Below the pieces are notes generated by a model. The model saw only the letters and a program-made list of their open reading frames with translations. It had not been told where the DNA came from and did no database searches. This document shows, one piece after another, positions 54,996 to 63,413 of a stretch of DNA of 64,000 nucleotides. The stretch's first letter is position 1. The number at the start of each line of letters is the position of its first letter. Source of the stretch: CADEED01 sp035765415 (GTDB taxonomy: Bacteria > Pseudomonadota > Gammaproteobacteria > Steroidobacterales > Steroidobacteraceae); the NCBI GenBank assembly GCA_035765415.1, contig DASTXR010000131.1, positions 16,003-80,002 on the forward strand, read 5' to 3'. A program made the position numbers and the translations under genes.

Positions 54996-55021
54996 TGGGG
55001 ACAGACTTAAGTCTGTCCCCA
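54996..55021. repeat. 26-bp perfect palindrome
   Basis: TGGGGACAGACTT is followed immediately by its reverse complement AAGTCTGTCCCCA, 26 bp without a loop. It abuts the previous palindrome and lies 6 bp from the 3' end of the minus-strand gene 55028-55759. The two together look like a REP/BIME-type block; it could also stop transcription of that gene. Confidence 0.8.
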
Positions 55022-55027
55022 CTCGTT

Positions 55028-55759
55028 CTACGCGACCCGGCCGATCCCGCCCCCGGCGGCCACCACGCTCTCCACCAGTGGATGGCGCCGCTCGGCGCGC
55101 AGCAGCGCGGCGTCGAGCATGGTGGCGAACAGCTCCGCGGTATCGTGCAGGCTCTGCGTCGCGAGGCCCAGGTCGCGCGGCCGGCGCACGATCTTCCGGC
55201 AGCAAGTCGCCACCGCCTGATCGCGTGAGGCGTGCGTCACCGCCCCCTCCGCCAGCGCGCGCAGCGCCTTTTCCGGGACACCGCCACGGCGGCACGAATC
55301 GCTCCACAGCGGATACAACAGCCGGGGCATGCGTTCGAAGAACCACAGGTAGCCCACCAGACCCACGGTGGCGCGTTCGACCAGCTGATAGTGCGCATAT
55401 GCAGCCAGTGCGATGGTCTGCGGCAACGGAGTCAACGACACGCTGTCCATGGAGTTGAGTCCGAGTGCCCGCAGATCGTCAAGAAAGGAGCGTCCTTGCT
55501 CAAATGCCAGCGCTGGAACGGCTAGCAGGTCCTGCCAGGAAGTCCAATCGTCGGGCGGCACGACATCAGCCGCGACTTCACGCAACCGCGAATGGACGTT
55601 GATCACATGATTGAGCTCGAGCAACAGCTGGCGATGAGTGCCCGCGCCGATTTCGGTGGCGCGGAACCGCTCCAGGATTTTTGCGAGCTGCGACGTACGC
55701 GTCAGCATGTCGAACTCGAGCGAAAATACGTCGGCGCTGTTCATCCTGAGCCTGTTCAT
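55028..55759 (-). CDS. Unrecognised all-helical protein
   Basis: About 243 residues from the ATG at 55759; an in-frame ATG at 55744 and a GTG at 55780 are alternatives. The sequence is mainly alpha-helical and without signal peptide. The part VERATVGLVGYLWFFERMPRLLYPLWSDSCRRGGVPEKALRALAEG with a following THASRD resembles the layout of heme-oxygenase-like/iron-containing redox enzymes. Several expected histidines are missing, so I do not assign that function. It is divergent from the first CHAT gene, sharing its promoter region. Confidence 0.5.
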   Translation of the reverse strand: MNRLRMNSADVFSLEFDMLTRTSQLAKILERFRATEIGAGTHRQLLLELNHVINVHSRLREVAADVVPPDDWTSWQDLLAVPALAFEQGRSFLDDLRALGLNSMDSVSLTPLPQTIALAAYAHYQLVERATVGLVGYLWFFERMPRLLYPLWSDSCRRGGVPEKALRALAEGAVTHASRDQAVATCCRKIVRRPRDLGLATQSLHDTAELFATMLDAALLRAERRHPLVESVVAAGGGIGRVA

Positions 55760-55785
55760 CCCGGCTTTTTGTCCGGTCACTATGT

Positions 55786-55917
55786 AGTGTCACGACTTCA
55801 GGGTTTCTCTCACCTCGGGGTGTCATAACGACAAGTTATTTTCAATCAAGGACTTACTACAAACCCTGCCTACTTTTTCTGTTCCGGATTGCGGTGCGGC
55901 ACAGGTGCCTGTAAACA
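55786..55917 (+). promoter_or_regulatory. Conserved leader/promoter block, copy 1
   Basis: This ~130-bp stretch before the first CHAT gene shares, in the same order, five blocks with 59343-59472: AGTGTCACGAC, TTTCTCTCACCT (18 bp later in both), TTATTTTCA (32 bp later in both), TACTACAAACCCTGCCTACT (19 or 17 bp later), and GTGCCTGTAAACA (50 bp later in both). The last block ends 31 bp before the ATG in both copies. This points to a shared promoter and 5' leader rather than coding sequence. Confidence 0.85.
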
Positions 55918-55947
55918 TTGACCTCGAATTCAGGGGGTCTCGTCAGA

Positions 55948-58900
55948 ATGTGCCTACGCGCGCGCGTCGTGGCCAAGAGCAATACGATTCAAACGCGGCT
56001 CATTCCGGGCCTCTTCGCCTTTTGGACGATCTGGCTCTCGGGCTGTACCGGCGGCTTCGAACCCGAGCCCCTCGTCGAATATTCCACCGAAGTCCGGGTC
56101 GACGGCGCCACGCCGGTGTCGTTCAGCCGCCAGTTGCGCGCCGGGGCGTACCTGGTCGAGATCCGCGAGCGCGACATCGATCTGCGCATCAGCATCGACG
56201 CCGGCGCACAGCACACCGAACTGGCGGACGCATACCAGCGCCACGGAGTGCATCGCACGGTAGTTAGCCTGGCGCAGCCCGCCTCGGTCGAGATCACGCT
56301 CGCGAGCGTGGACCAGCGGACCTGGCGCGGCGCCGCGGCGGTGCGCATCCTGCGCTGGCCACAGTCCGCGCCGGATGATTCTCCCGACCAGCGACTCCTC
56401 GGCTACATGGCCCTCGGCAGGGCCAACGCATTGATAGCGCGACCCGACCGGGCGTCGTGGCATGCGGCCATCCACCCGTTTCGCCAGGCTGCCGCGCATT
56501 TCGCCGCCGCGAACGACATGCAGGCGCTGGCGGAGGCCGAATATCAGCGCAGTGCCGTGGAGTTCAACCTGCTGTTCGAGTTCGCGAGCGGGCGCAGGAC
56601 CGCCGAGACCGCGCAGGCGCATTTCGCGGCGGCGGACGACGCGACAGGCGAAGCCCGCGCAACGGTCCTGCTGGCGCTCAACGAATTCAGTATCGCTTCC
56701 GCCATGGGACCTGACGTTCCGCGCACGGAACGGCGCGCCCTGCTCGACGGGGCCGCCCTGCGCACGCAGCAGGCGCAGGCCTATTTCGAAGCGCACGAGC
56801 TGCACACCGACGCCATCGCGGCGCAGTACGCGGGCTGCATTCGCGAGCAGGTGCTGGGCGATTACGAGCGGGCCGCGCCCGTCTACCGCGCCATTCGCGC
56901 GCGATCGCGGTCCCGGGGCGACAAGCTCTTCGAAGTGCGTGCCACGCGCAACCTGGCCGCGATAGCCGCACGGCAGGGAAAGGTCGCGCAGTCCGTGGCG
57001 ATGCTCGAGGAGGTGTTGCCGCTCATCGAGCGTGAGCGCAATCCGCACCTGTACGCGATGCTGATCAGCAACCTCGGCTCGGGGCTCATAGCACTGGGCG
57101 AATTCGACCGCGCGCTCATGCTGCACAGTGAAGCGCTGGAACTGTTTTCCGCGCGCGGCGACGAGAGCCAGACGGCGCGCGAACTTGCGGCGCTGGCGGC
57201 GATACAGTTCCGCAGCGGAAACGTCGAACGCGCGCTGGAGACGATCGAAAGTGCGCTGCCGCTGTACGAACGCGGCAACGACCGGTCCGATTTCATCTCG
57301 GCGTTGCACCTCGCGGGCAACGCGGCGGCCGAGCTCGGCCAGCACGGCACCGCGCTCGACTACCTGCGGCGCGCCGAACGCGAGGACGTGAACGGCACCG
57401 CCATCGATCGCACGCGCGTGCTCATCGCCGGTGAAATGCGCGCGATGGGAGAACTGCGCGGCGCGGACCGGTTGCTGGCGCAAGTGCTGCTGTCGCGCAA
57501 CGAACCGACGCGCGCCGACGCGCTCGCGGAACGCGCGCGACTGCGCGAGCTGCAACGCCGCGACGTGGAAGCGCTCGCCGATCTGCGCGAAGCCGATTCG
57601 ATCTACGCGCGCCTGAAGCTCGATTTCAACCGCATCGACACGAGCGCGGCGCTCGCCATGGCCCTGCTCGCGGCCGGCGACGTACCGGCGGCACGCATCG
57701 CGGCGGATAACGCCGTGGCGATCGAGACCCGCATCCGTGTGAGTTCCGCGAATCCCGAGCTCCGCGCGCGATTCCTCTCGGCGAGTTATGCCCCGTACGA
57801 AGCCCGCATCGAGGCGGACCTTGCCGGCGCCGCGCCGCAGGACTCCGCGGCCGCCTGGAGTGCATTCCGGATAGCCGAGACGATCCGCGCCCGATCGCTG
57901 GCCGACCGGCTGGCGCACGTTCGCGGCGACAACGGGGAGCCGCGCGACGAGGCGGCGGACAAGTTGCGCGAACAGCTCACGGCGCTGCAGGTGGAGCTCG
58001 AACACCGGATGCGCAAGGACAAGGTCGACGACGCCGGGATCTTCCAGACACGGCGCCTCATCGACGAGGTCAGCGCCCGCCTCGAAACACGCGTGCTGCG
58101 CCAGCGCGGCGCGCAGCCGGTGAGCCGCCTGTCCATTGCCGAGTCACTCGATGACGTCCAGGCCGCGCTGCCCGCGGACACCGCGGTGCTGGCGTACTTC
58201 GTCGGCGATCGACGTTCCCATGGCTGGCTGCTGACGCGTACCGAGCTGCGGCACGCCGTGCTGCCCGGCCGCCGCAAGCTGGGCGAGCTCGTCGACGCAT
58301 TCGTGCGGCGCCAGCGCGACGGCGCAAGGACACCGGAGATCCAGGCATTCGCGCCTTTGTTAGGCAACCTGTTGAGCGGCGTCACCGCCCGGCGCCTGCT
58401 GGTGCTGCCCGACGGCCCGTTGAACGGCCTGCCGTTCGCCGCACTGCCCCTGCCGAACGGGCACACGCGCGAATTGCTGATCGATCGCTTCGTGGTGAGC
58501 GCCGCGCCATCGCTGGCGCTGGCCATGCACCCGGTCGTACGGGAACCGGCCGCCCTGACTCGCGTGGCCGTCATCTCCGACCCGGTCTACACGCCCGACG
58601 ATCGTCGATTGACGATGGCCACCAGCGACGCCATGAACTATCGGGGCAGCGAGGGCGTGTCGGAGCGGCTCGCGCGACTGCCCTATTCCGCGATCGAAGC
58701 GCGGGCGGTGATCCGCGCGTTCAATGGCACGAACGTCATCGACCTGGCCGGGTTCAACGCCACCGCGCGACTCGTGAGTGAACTGCCATCCCAGGACCTG
58801 GGCGTGTTGCATTTCGCCACCCACGCGGTTGCCCGCCGGGATGCGCCGGAACAGTCGGCGCTGTTTCTCAGCGAGTTCGCGGCCGACGGGTCGCCGCTGG

Positions 58901-59241
58901 CCCGGGACCGGCTGACCATGGAAGACATCGCCCGCAGCGGGCTGCGCGCCGACGTCGTGGTCCTGAGCGGCTGCGCCACCGGGGACGGGCGCGAATTGCG
59001 TGGCGAAGGCGTGCTCGGCCTCGCTTACGGCTTCCTGGCGAACGGCTCGCGTACGGTGGTGGCTTCGTTGTGGCCGGTCGAAGACGCCCTGACCGCGCGG
59101 TTCATGGAGGAGTTCTACGCCGCGTACCGCACTTCGGGACGCGCATCCGACGCGCTGCGCATCGCCCAGTTGCGGGCCCGCGGCACCGTCGGGTCCTCGG
59201 TGTGGTCGAGTTTCGTGGTGCGCGCCAACGAACTTCCGTAG
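55948..59241 (+). CDS. CHAT-domain caspase-like lipoprotein with TPR-like repeats, paralogue 1
   Basis: 1,097 residues. The start at 55948 is chosen because it keeps the same 31-bp distance from the conserved leader as in the downstream paralogue. Lipoprotein signal ending WLSGC (C33), so the protein is probably anchored in the outer membrane or facing the periplasm. Residues ~50-150 form a small beta domain (RAGAYLVEIRERDIDLRISIDAG). ~170-700 are paired helices of TPR type. The C-terminal ~350 residues are a CHAT protease with intact dyad His959 (HFATHA) and Cys1009 (LSGCATG). CHAT enzymes are caspase relatives that cut specific partners; substrate and trigger here are unknown. Confidence 0.88.
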   Translation: MCLRARVVAKSNTIQTRLIPGLFAFWTIWLSGCTGGFEPEPLVEYSTEVRVDGATPVSFSRQLRAGAYLVEIRERDIDLRISIDAGAQHTELADAYQRHGVHRTVVSLAQPASVEITLASVDQRTWRGAAAVRILRWPQSAPDDSPDQRLLGYMALGRANALIARPDRASWHAAIHPFRQAAAHFAAANDMQALAEAEYQRSAVEFNLLFEFASGRRTAETAQAHFAAADDATGEARATVLLALNEFSIASAMGPDVPRTERRALLDGAALRTQQAQAYFEAHELHTDAIAAQYAGCIREQVLGDYERAAPVYRAIRARSRSRGDKLFEVRATRNLAAIAARQGKVAQSVAMLEEVLPLIERERNPHLYAMLISNLGSGLIALGEFDRALMLHSEALELFSARGDESQTARELAALAAIQFRSGNVERALETIESALPLYERGNDRSDFISALHLAGNAAAELGQHGTALDYLRRAEREDVNGTAIDRTRVLIAGEMRAMGELRGADRLLAQVLLSRNEPTRADALAERARLRELQRRDVEALADLREADSIYARLKLDFNRIDTSAALAMALLAAGDVPAARIAADNAVAIETRIRVSSANPELRARFLSASYAPYEARIEADLAGAAPQDSAAAWSAFRIAETIRARSLADRLAHVRGDNGEPRDEAADKLREQLTALQVELEHRMRKDKVDDAGIFQTRRLIDEVSARLETRVLRQRGAQPVSRLSIAESLDDVQAALPADTAVLAYFVGDRRSHGWLLTRTELRHAVLPGRRKLGELVDAFVRRQRDGARTPEIQAFAPLLGNLLSGVTARRLLVLPDGPLNGLPFAALPLPNGHTRELLIDRFVVSAAPSLALAMHPVVREPAALTRVAVISDPVYTPDDRRLTMATSDAMNYRGSEGVSERLARLPYSAIEARAVIRAFNGTNVIDLAGFNATARLVSELPSQDLGVLHFATHAVARRDAPEQSALFLSEFAADGSPLARDRLTMEDIARSGLRADVVVLSGCATGDGRELRGEGVLGLAYGFLANGSRTVVASLWPVEDALTARFMEEFYAAYRTSGRASDALRIAQLRARGTVGSSVWSSFVVRANELP

Positions 59242-59288
59242 ATTCTCGCCGGTGCGAGCTAACTACCGGACGAGCCGAGTGACACGAG

Positions 59289-59314
59289 CCGGGCACGCCT
59301 ATTAAGGTGCCCGG
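59289..59314. terminator. Hairpin after the first CHAT gene
   Basis: CCGGGCAC (59289-59296) and GTGCCCGG (59307-59314) form a perfect 8-bp stem with a 10-nt AT-rich loop, 47 bp past the first CHAT stop. No U-run follows, so it may be a weak or rho-assisted stop or another repeat remnant with the CCGGGCAC core also seen at 31982. Confidence 0.45.
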
Positions 59315-59342
59315 TGGCAAAACACGTGACCCATTTGTATTA

Positions 59343-59472
59343 AGTGTCACGACATTGCGATTTCTCTCACCTACGCGAGGAATGCGTGAAAATTATTTTC
59401 AGGACCGCCTACTACAAACCCTGCCTACTATTTCCGCGGCCGTTTGCGGCACAATGCATGTGCCTGTAAACA
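59343..59472 (+). promoter_or_regulatory. Conserved leader/promoter block, copy 2
   Basis: Second copy of the block at 55786-55917, with near-identical spacing of the five shared motifs and the same 31-bp gap to the start codon of the second CHAT gene. It shows that paralogue 2 has its own promoter and is not just co-transcribed with paralogue 1. Which bases are the -35/-10 and which belong to the transcribed leader cannot be told without mapping. Confidence 0.85.
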
Positions 59473-59502
59473 CTAGCGCCCGCCGCGTGGGATTCGCTTC
59501 AA

Positions 59503-62500
59503 ATGTCCGTGCGCGATCACCTCGCTACCTATCGCAGAAAGACTCCACGGTTGCGCGCTCATGGGTTGTTCGCAGTCGCCGGCGTGTTGTGCGCCAGCGC
59601 ATGCTCGGACGGATCCAGAAACGATCTGCTTCCGGAATATGCGGCTGAACTGATCGTCACCGGCGATCCGGCGCCCGCGATGTCGCGCACGTTGCAGCGC
59701 GGCGACTATCTCATCGAGGCTCGCGAACTGGAGATCGACGTGCACCTGACGGTGACGGCCGATGGCGCGCGCACCGAACTCGAAGACAACGTTCCGCGGC
59801 ACGGAACGATCTACCAGGTAGTTAGCTTGTCGAAACCGGCCACACTCGAGCTGCAACTGCGCAGCACCGACCACCCCACCAAGCGCGGGCGCGTCGCATT
59901 GCGCATCGCACGCTGGAGCGCCGCGTCGGACGATCGCGCCAACCAGCGCAAACTCGGGTTCCTCGCGTTCGGCCAGGCTGGTGAACAGATCGCCCTCGCG
60001 ACCCCCGAGTCCGCGACCCGTGCCGCCGACAAGCTGTACGAAGGCGTCACGCACTTCGAGGCAGCGGACGACGATCCGATGCGTGCACAGGCGGCCTATT
60101 CGCTGGCCTACGTGCAATACGTCCCGCGCGACCAGTGGGTGGCCACGGTGCGCGCCACGGAAATCGCCATGGAAGCGTACAAGGCCGCGGGCGACGAAGC
60201 GGGCGTTCACAATGCTTCGACATTGCGCGCCGCGGCGGAAATCGAACTTGCCGGCGCGATGAATGCCGGAACGCAGCGCGCCGAACAGCGCGCGCTGTAC
60301 GCCGGAGCCGACCGTCGCCTCGCGGATGCCGCCGAATATTTCGCGAGCCACGGGTTGCCGGTGCGCGCTCAGTACGCCATCAACATGCGCGCGGTGCTGG
60401 CGGCGAGCACCGCCGACTACACTGCGGCGACCACGTTGCTCGCGCGCTCGACCGAAATGGCGCGGGCCAATGGCGACGTTGCCGAAGAGGCAAGATCCCT
60501 GGGCAATCTCGCGGCCATTCACAACTTTCTCGGTCTCATTGCGCAGGCCGCCCGGGAATACGAGGAGTTGCTGCCGCTCATCGATCCGCGAACGCAGCCC
60601 TATCAATACGCCACGCTGCTCGGCAACTACGGTTTCACTTTGATCGCGCTCGGCGATTTCGACCGGGCGCTCACGTTGCACACCGAAGCGCTCAGGGTCT
60701 ACACGGAGATCGGCTCGCAAGGAGAACGCGCGATTGAAATGGGCGCGCTCGGCGGCCTCTATCTGCGCATGGGAGACGCTGAACGGGCGCTCCAGACCCT
60801 GCGCGCCGCGATAGTCGAACACGAGCGGCTCGCAGACAACGGCAGACTTGCCGGCACGCTTCGGCTGGCAGCCAACGCGGCTTCGATGCTGGGCCAGCAC
60901 GAAACGGCCATCGGTTACCTGCGCAAATCGGCACAGATCGATGCGAACGTTCACAGTGTTGCCCGGACGCGTGTACTCGTCGCGGCGGAGTTGCGCGCCG
61001 CCGGGAACCTCGTCGAAGCGGAAGCGGAGCTGCCCGAGCCTCAGGAGGTTTCGAACGCTCTGGTTCGCGCGGCGGTGCTCGAGGAACGCGCGCACATGCG
61101 CCTCGCACAAAACCGCACGGACGCTGCAATCGAAGATCTGCGGGAAGCAGACCGGCAGTACGTGGCGCTCGGTCTCGAATTCAATCGCATCGATACGAAC
61201 ACGACGCTTTCCCAGGCGCTGCTCGGCAAGCGTGATGTTCCGGGCGCCACCGCGGCCGCTGACGAGGCCATAGCGATCCTGACGCGGATCCGGGTGAAAT
61301 CCGCGAATCCCGAATGGCGGGCGCGCTTTCTTTCCGCACGATACGCGCCATACGAAGCGAGGATTGCCGCGGATCTCGCGAGCCGGGATGCCGGCGCGGT
61401 CTGGCGCACGTTCCGCACCGCCGAGGAGGTGCGCGCCAGGTCACTCGGCGACGAGCTTGCGCACGTAGCGGCGGGCACGATCCGCATCTCCGATCCGCAG
61501 GAGGAGGAATTGCGCGCGCGCCTGACGTCACAACAACTTCGCCTGGAGGCGCGTATCCAGCGCCAGGATGCCGACGACTCGGGAACACTGGCGCTGCGGC
61601 ACTCCATCGAGGAGACACGCGCGCAACTCGATGCAGCCCGGATCCGTCTGGGCGGAGTAGCCGCACAGCAGACCTTACTGCCGGATTCACTGGTGCAACT
61701 TCAGCGCATGTTGCCGCCGGATACGGCGGTGCTCGCCTATTTTGTCGGCGATCGCAGTTCGCACGCATGGCTGCTCACCCGCCGCGACCTGCGTCACGCC
61801 ACGCTCGCCGGCCGTGGACGGTTGCAACTGGCCATCGAGGCGGCCGTGGCGGCCCGGCGTGGTCGCACCGCTGGCGAACGGAATCTGGCTTCGCTGTTGT
61901 TGGGAAATCTGCTCGACGGCATCACCGAAGCCCGCATGCTGGTGCTGGCAGACGGGCCTCTCAACGGCGTACCGTTCGCGTCGCTCCCCGTGCCAGGGGC
62001 CGGCGGCGAACTCCTCATCGATCGCTTCGTATTGAGTTATGCGCCGTCTCTGGCGCTCGCCATGGAAAAGGCGCCGGCTGCGAGATCCCGCAACACGCGC
62101 GTCGCCGTGGTGTCCGACCCGGTATACGCGTCCGACGATCGCCGCCTCAGCGTCAGCAGGGGCGCCGAGTCCGGCACGCTGCGCAGTGTCCTGCGGCCCT
62201 CGCCGAACAACCTGACCCGGCTCCCCTATTCAGCGCTCGAGGCGAGCGCCGTTGCCAAGGCATTCGGATCGGAGGACACCATCCAGCTCTCCGGCTTCGA
62301 GGCGACGGCCGCTCAAGTGTTGAAACTGCCGTCGAGCGAACTGGCGGTGCTCCACTTCGCCACCCACGCGGTGGCCCGGCGTGACTCGCCCGAGCAATCC
62401 GCGTTGTATCTGAGCGAATACACTCCCGAGGGAACACTTCTGCCCGCCAGCCGTCTGACTGCAACCGACATCACCCGCAGCGGGCTGCGTGCCGATGTCG

Positions 62501-62784
62501 TTGTTCTTTCGGGCTGCGCTACCGGGGATGGAAGTGCGCTGCGTGGCGAAGGTGTACTCGGGCTCACCTATGGCTTTCTCGCCAACGGCTCACGCTCGGT
62601 GGTGGCGACGCTGTGGCCGATCGAAGACGCGTCGACAGCGCGGTTCATGAGAGAGTTTTACGACGCCTACCGGAAGTCCGGACGGGCTGCTGATGCGTTG
62701 CGTATCGCGCAGCTGCGCACGCGCGGCAGCGCCGCGACCACCGTGTGGTCGAGTTTCGTCGTCCGCGCAAACGAATTTCCGTGA
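59503..62784 (+). CDS. CHAT-domain caspase-like lipoprotein with TPR-like repeats, paralogue 2
   Basis: 1,093 residues, colinear with the upstream paralogue over its full length. Signal with CASAC (C34) as probable lipobox. N-terminal beta domain (QRGDYLIEARELEIDVHLTVTADGARTELED), helical repeats (~150-700), and a C-terminal CHAT domain with intact His955 and Cys1005. The catalytic region is nearly identical between copies (RSGLRADVVVLSGCATGDG; RGEGVLGL.YGFLANGSR), while the helical part differs more. That fits a conserved protease with diverged recognition. Downstream genes at 54 and 8 bp are probably its operon. Confidence 0.88.
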   Translation: MSVRDHLATYRRKTPRLRAHGLFAVAGVLCASACSDGSRNDLLPEYAAELIVTGDPAPAMSRTLQRGDYLIEARELEIDVHLTVTADGARTELEDNVPRHGTIYQVVSLSKPATLELQLRSTDHPTKRGRVALRIARWSAASDDRANQRKLGFLAFGQAGEQIALATPESATRAADKLYEGVTHFEAADDDPMRAQAAYSLAYVQYVPRDQWVATVRATEIAMEAYKAAGDEAGVHNASTLRAAAEIELAGAMNAGTQRAEQRALYAGADRRLADAAEYFASHGLPVRAQYAINMRAVLAASTADYTAATTLLARSTEMARANGDVAEEARSLGNLAAIHNFLGLIAQAAREYEELLPLIDPRTQPYQYATLLGNYGFTLIALGDFDRALTLHTEALRVYTEIGSQGERAIEMGALGGLYLRMGDAERALQTLRAAIVEHERLADNGRLAGTLRLAANAASMLGQHETAIGYLRKSAQIDANVHSVARTRVLVAAELRAAGNLVEAEAELPEPQEVSNALVRAAVLEERAHMRLAQNRTDAAIEDLREADRQYVALGLEFNRIDTNTTLSQALLGKRDVPGATAAADEAIAILTRIRVKSANPEWRARFLSARYAPYEARIAADLASRDAGAVWRTFRTAEEVRARSLGDELAHVAAGTIRISDPQEEELRARLTSQQLRLEARIQRQDADDSGTLALRHSIEETRAQLDAARIRLGGVAAQQTLLPDSLVQLQRMLPPDTAVLAYFVGDRSSHAWLLTRRDLRHATLAGRGRLQLAIEAAVAARRGRTAGERNLASLLLGNLLDGITEARMLVLADGPLNGVPFASLPVPGAGGELLIDRFVLSYAPSLALAMEKAPAARSRNTRVAVVSDPVYASDDRRLSVSRGAESGTLRSVLRPSPNNLTRLPYSALEASAVAKAFGSEDTIQLSGFEATAAQVLKLPSSELAVLHFATHAVARRDSPEQSALYLSEYTPEGTLLPASRLTATDITRSGLRADVVVLSGCATGDGSALRGEGVLGLTYGFLANGSRSVVATLWPIEDASTARFMREFYDAYRKSGRAADALRIAQLRTRGSAATTVWSSFVVRANEFP

Positions 62785-62838
62785 CATCCGATGGAAATGG
62801 ATCAACCTGAATGGCTGCATTGAACTGAGGAGTGGCTC

Positions 62839-63405
62839 ATGTACGGCAAACTAACTACTGACAGAAGAAAGTTCGGAATCTCGATGATGGCGGCTGCATT
62901 GCTGCTGGGGACGACGCTGGTCGCGGCGCAGGACGCTTCTCCCGACGAGGCGTTGACAGCGTGGCTGGGCAAGGAATTCACGGTCAGCTCGTCCACGCTC
63001 AACGACCACATGCCGATCGGCGGCAAGCTCACTTTCGTATTCGATTCCGAAGAGAACGTCGTGCGCATCTGTACGCGGAATTCCAACAGGCAACAGACCC
63101 CGTGGCGCATGGACTTCGCCACGCCCTGCGGCGTCACCCTGTTGTTCACGCGTGGCACGCGTTATTGCACGCTCGATGACGTCAAGACCGGCAATGCCGA
63201 GGTGCTGTCGTCCTGCCATCGCCTGCGCACGCGTGACATCGCGATGCGTCCTTCGAAGGTGAAAGGCACGGTCGAACTCAACGACATGATCGCGTTCCTG
63301 ATGCAGACCGGGGATGGCCAGAAAGGCATGACCATCCTCGTGGACTCGCCCGCGCGCGTGACCTCCGAAGGAGTGATCGTCATCGGCCCGGGCCAGCGTC
63401 ACTGA
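62839..63405 (+). CDS. Secreted protein of unknown function in the CHAT operon
   Basis: 188 residues; GAGGAG lies 8 bp before the ATG. Signal peptide ends near LVAAQ. The mature part contains four cysteines (residues in CTRN, PCGV, YCTL, SCHR), likely two disulfides, and strands such as GGKLTFVFDSEENVVRIC and MTILVDSPARVTSEGVIVI. I recognise no family. It begins 54 bp after the second CHAT stop with no terminator between, so it is a candidate partner, substrate or inhibitor of the CHAT proteins. Confidence 0.7.
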   Translation: MYGKLTTDRRKFGISMMAAALLLGTTLVAAQDASPDEALTAWLGKEFTVSSSTLNDHMPIGGKLTFVFDSEENVVRICTRNSNRQQTPWRMDFATPCGVTLLFTRGTRYCTLDDVKTGNAEVLSSCHRLRTRDIAMRPSKVKGTVELNDMIAFLMQTGDGQKGMTILVDSPARVTSEGVIVIGPGQRH

Positions 63406-63413
63406 GACCGCGA

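Noticed and set aside
55918..55947. TTG start for the first CHAT gene
   Set aside because: It immediately follows the conserved leader; the ATG at 55948 has the same spacing as in the second paralogue.
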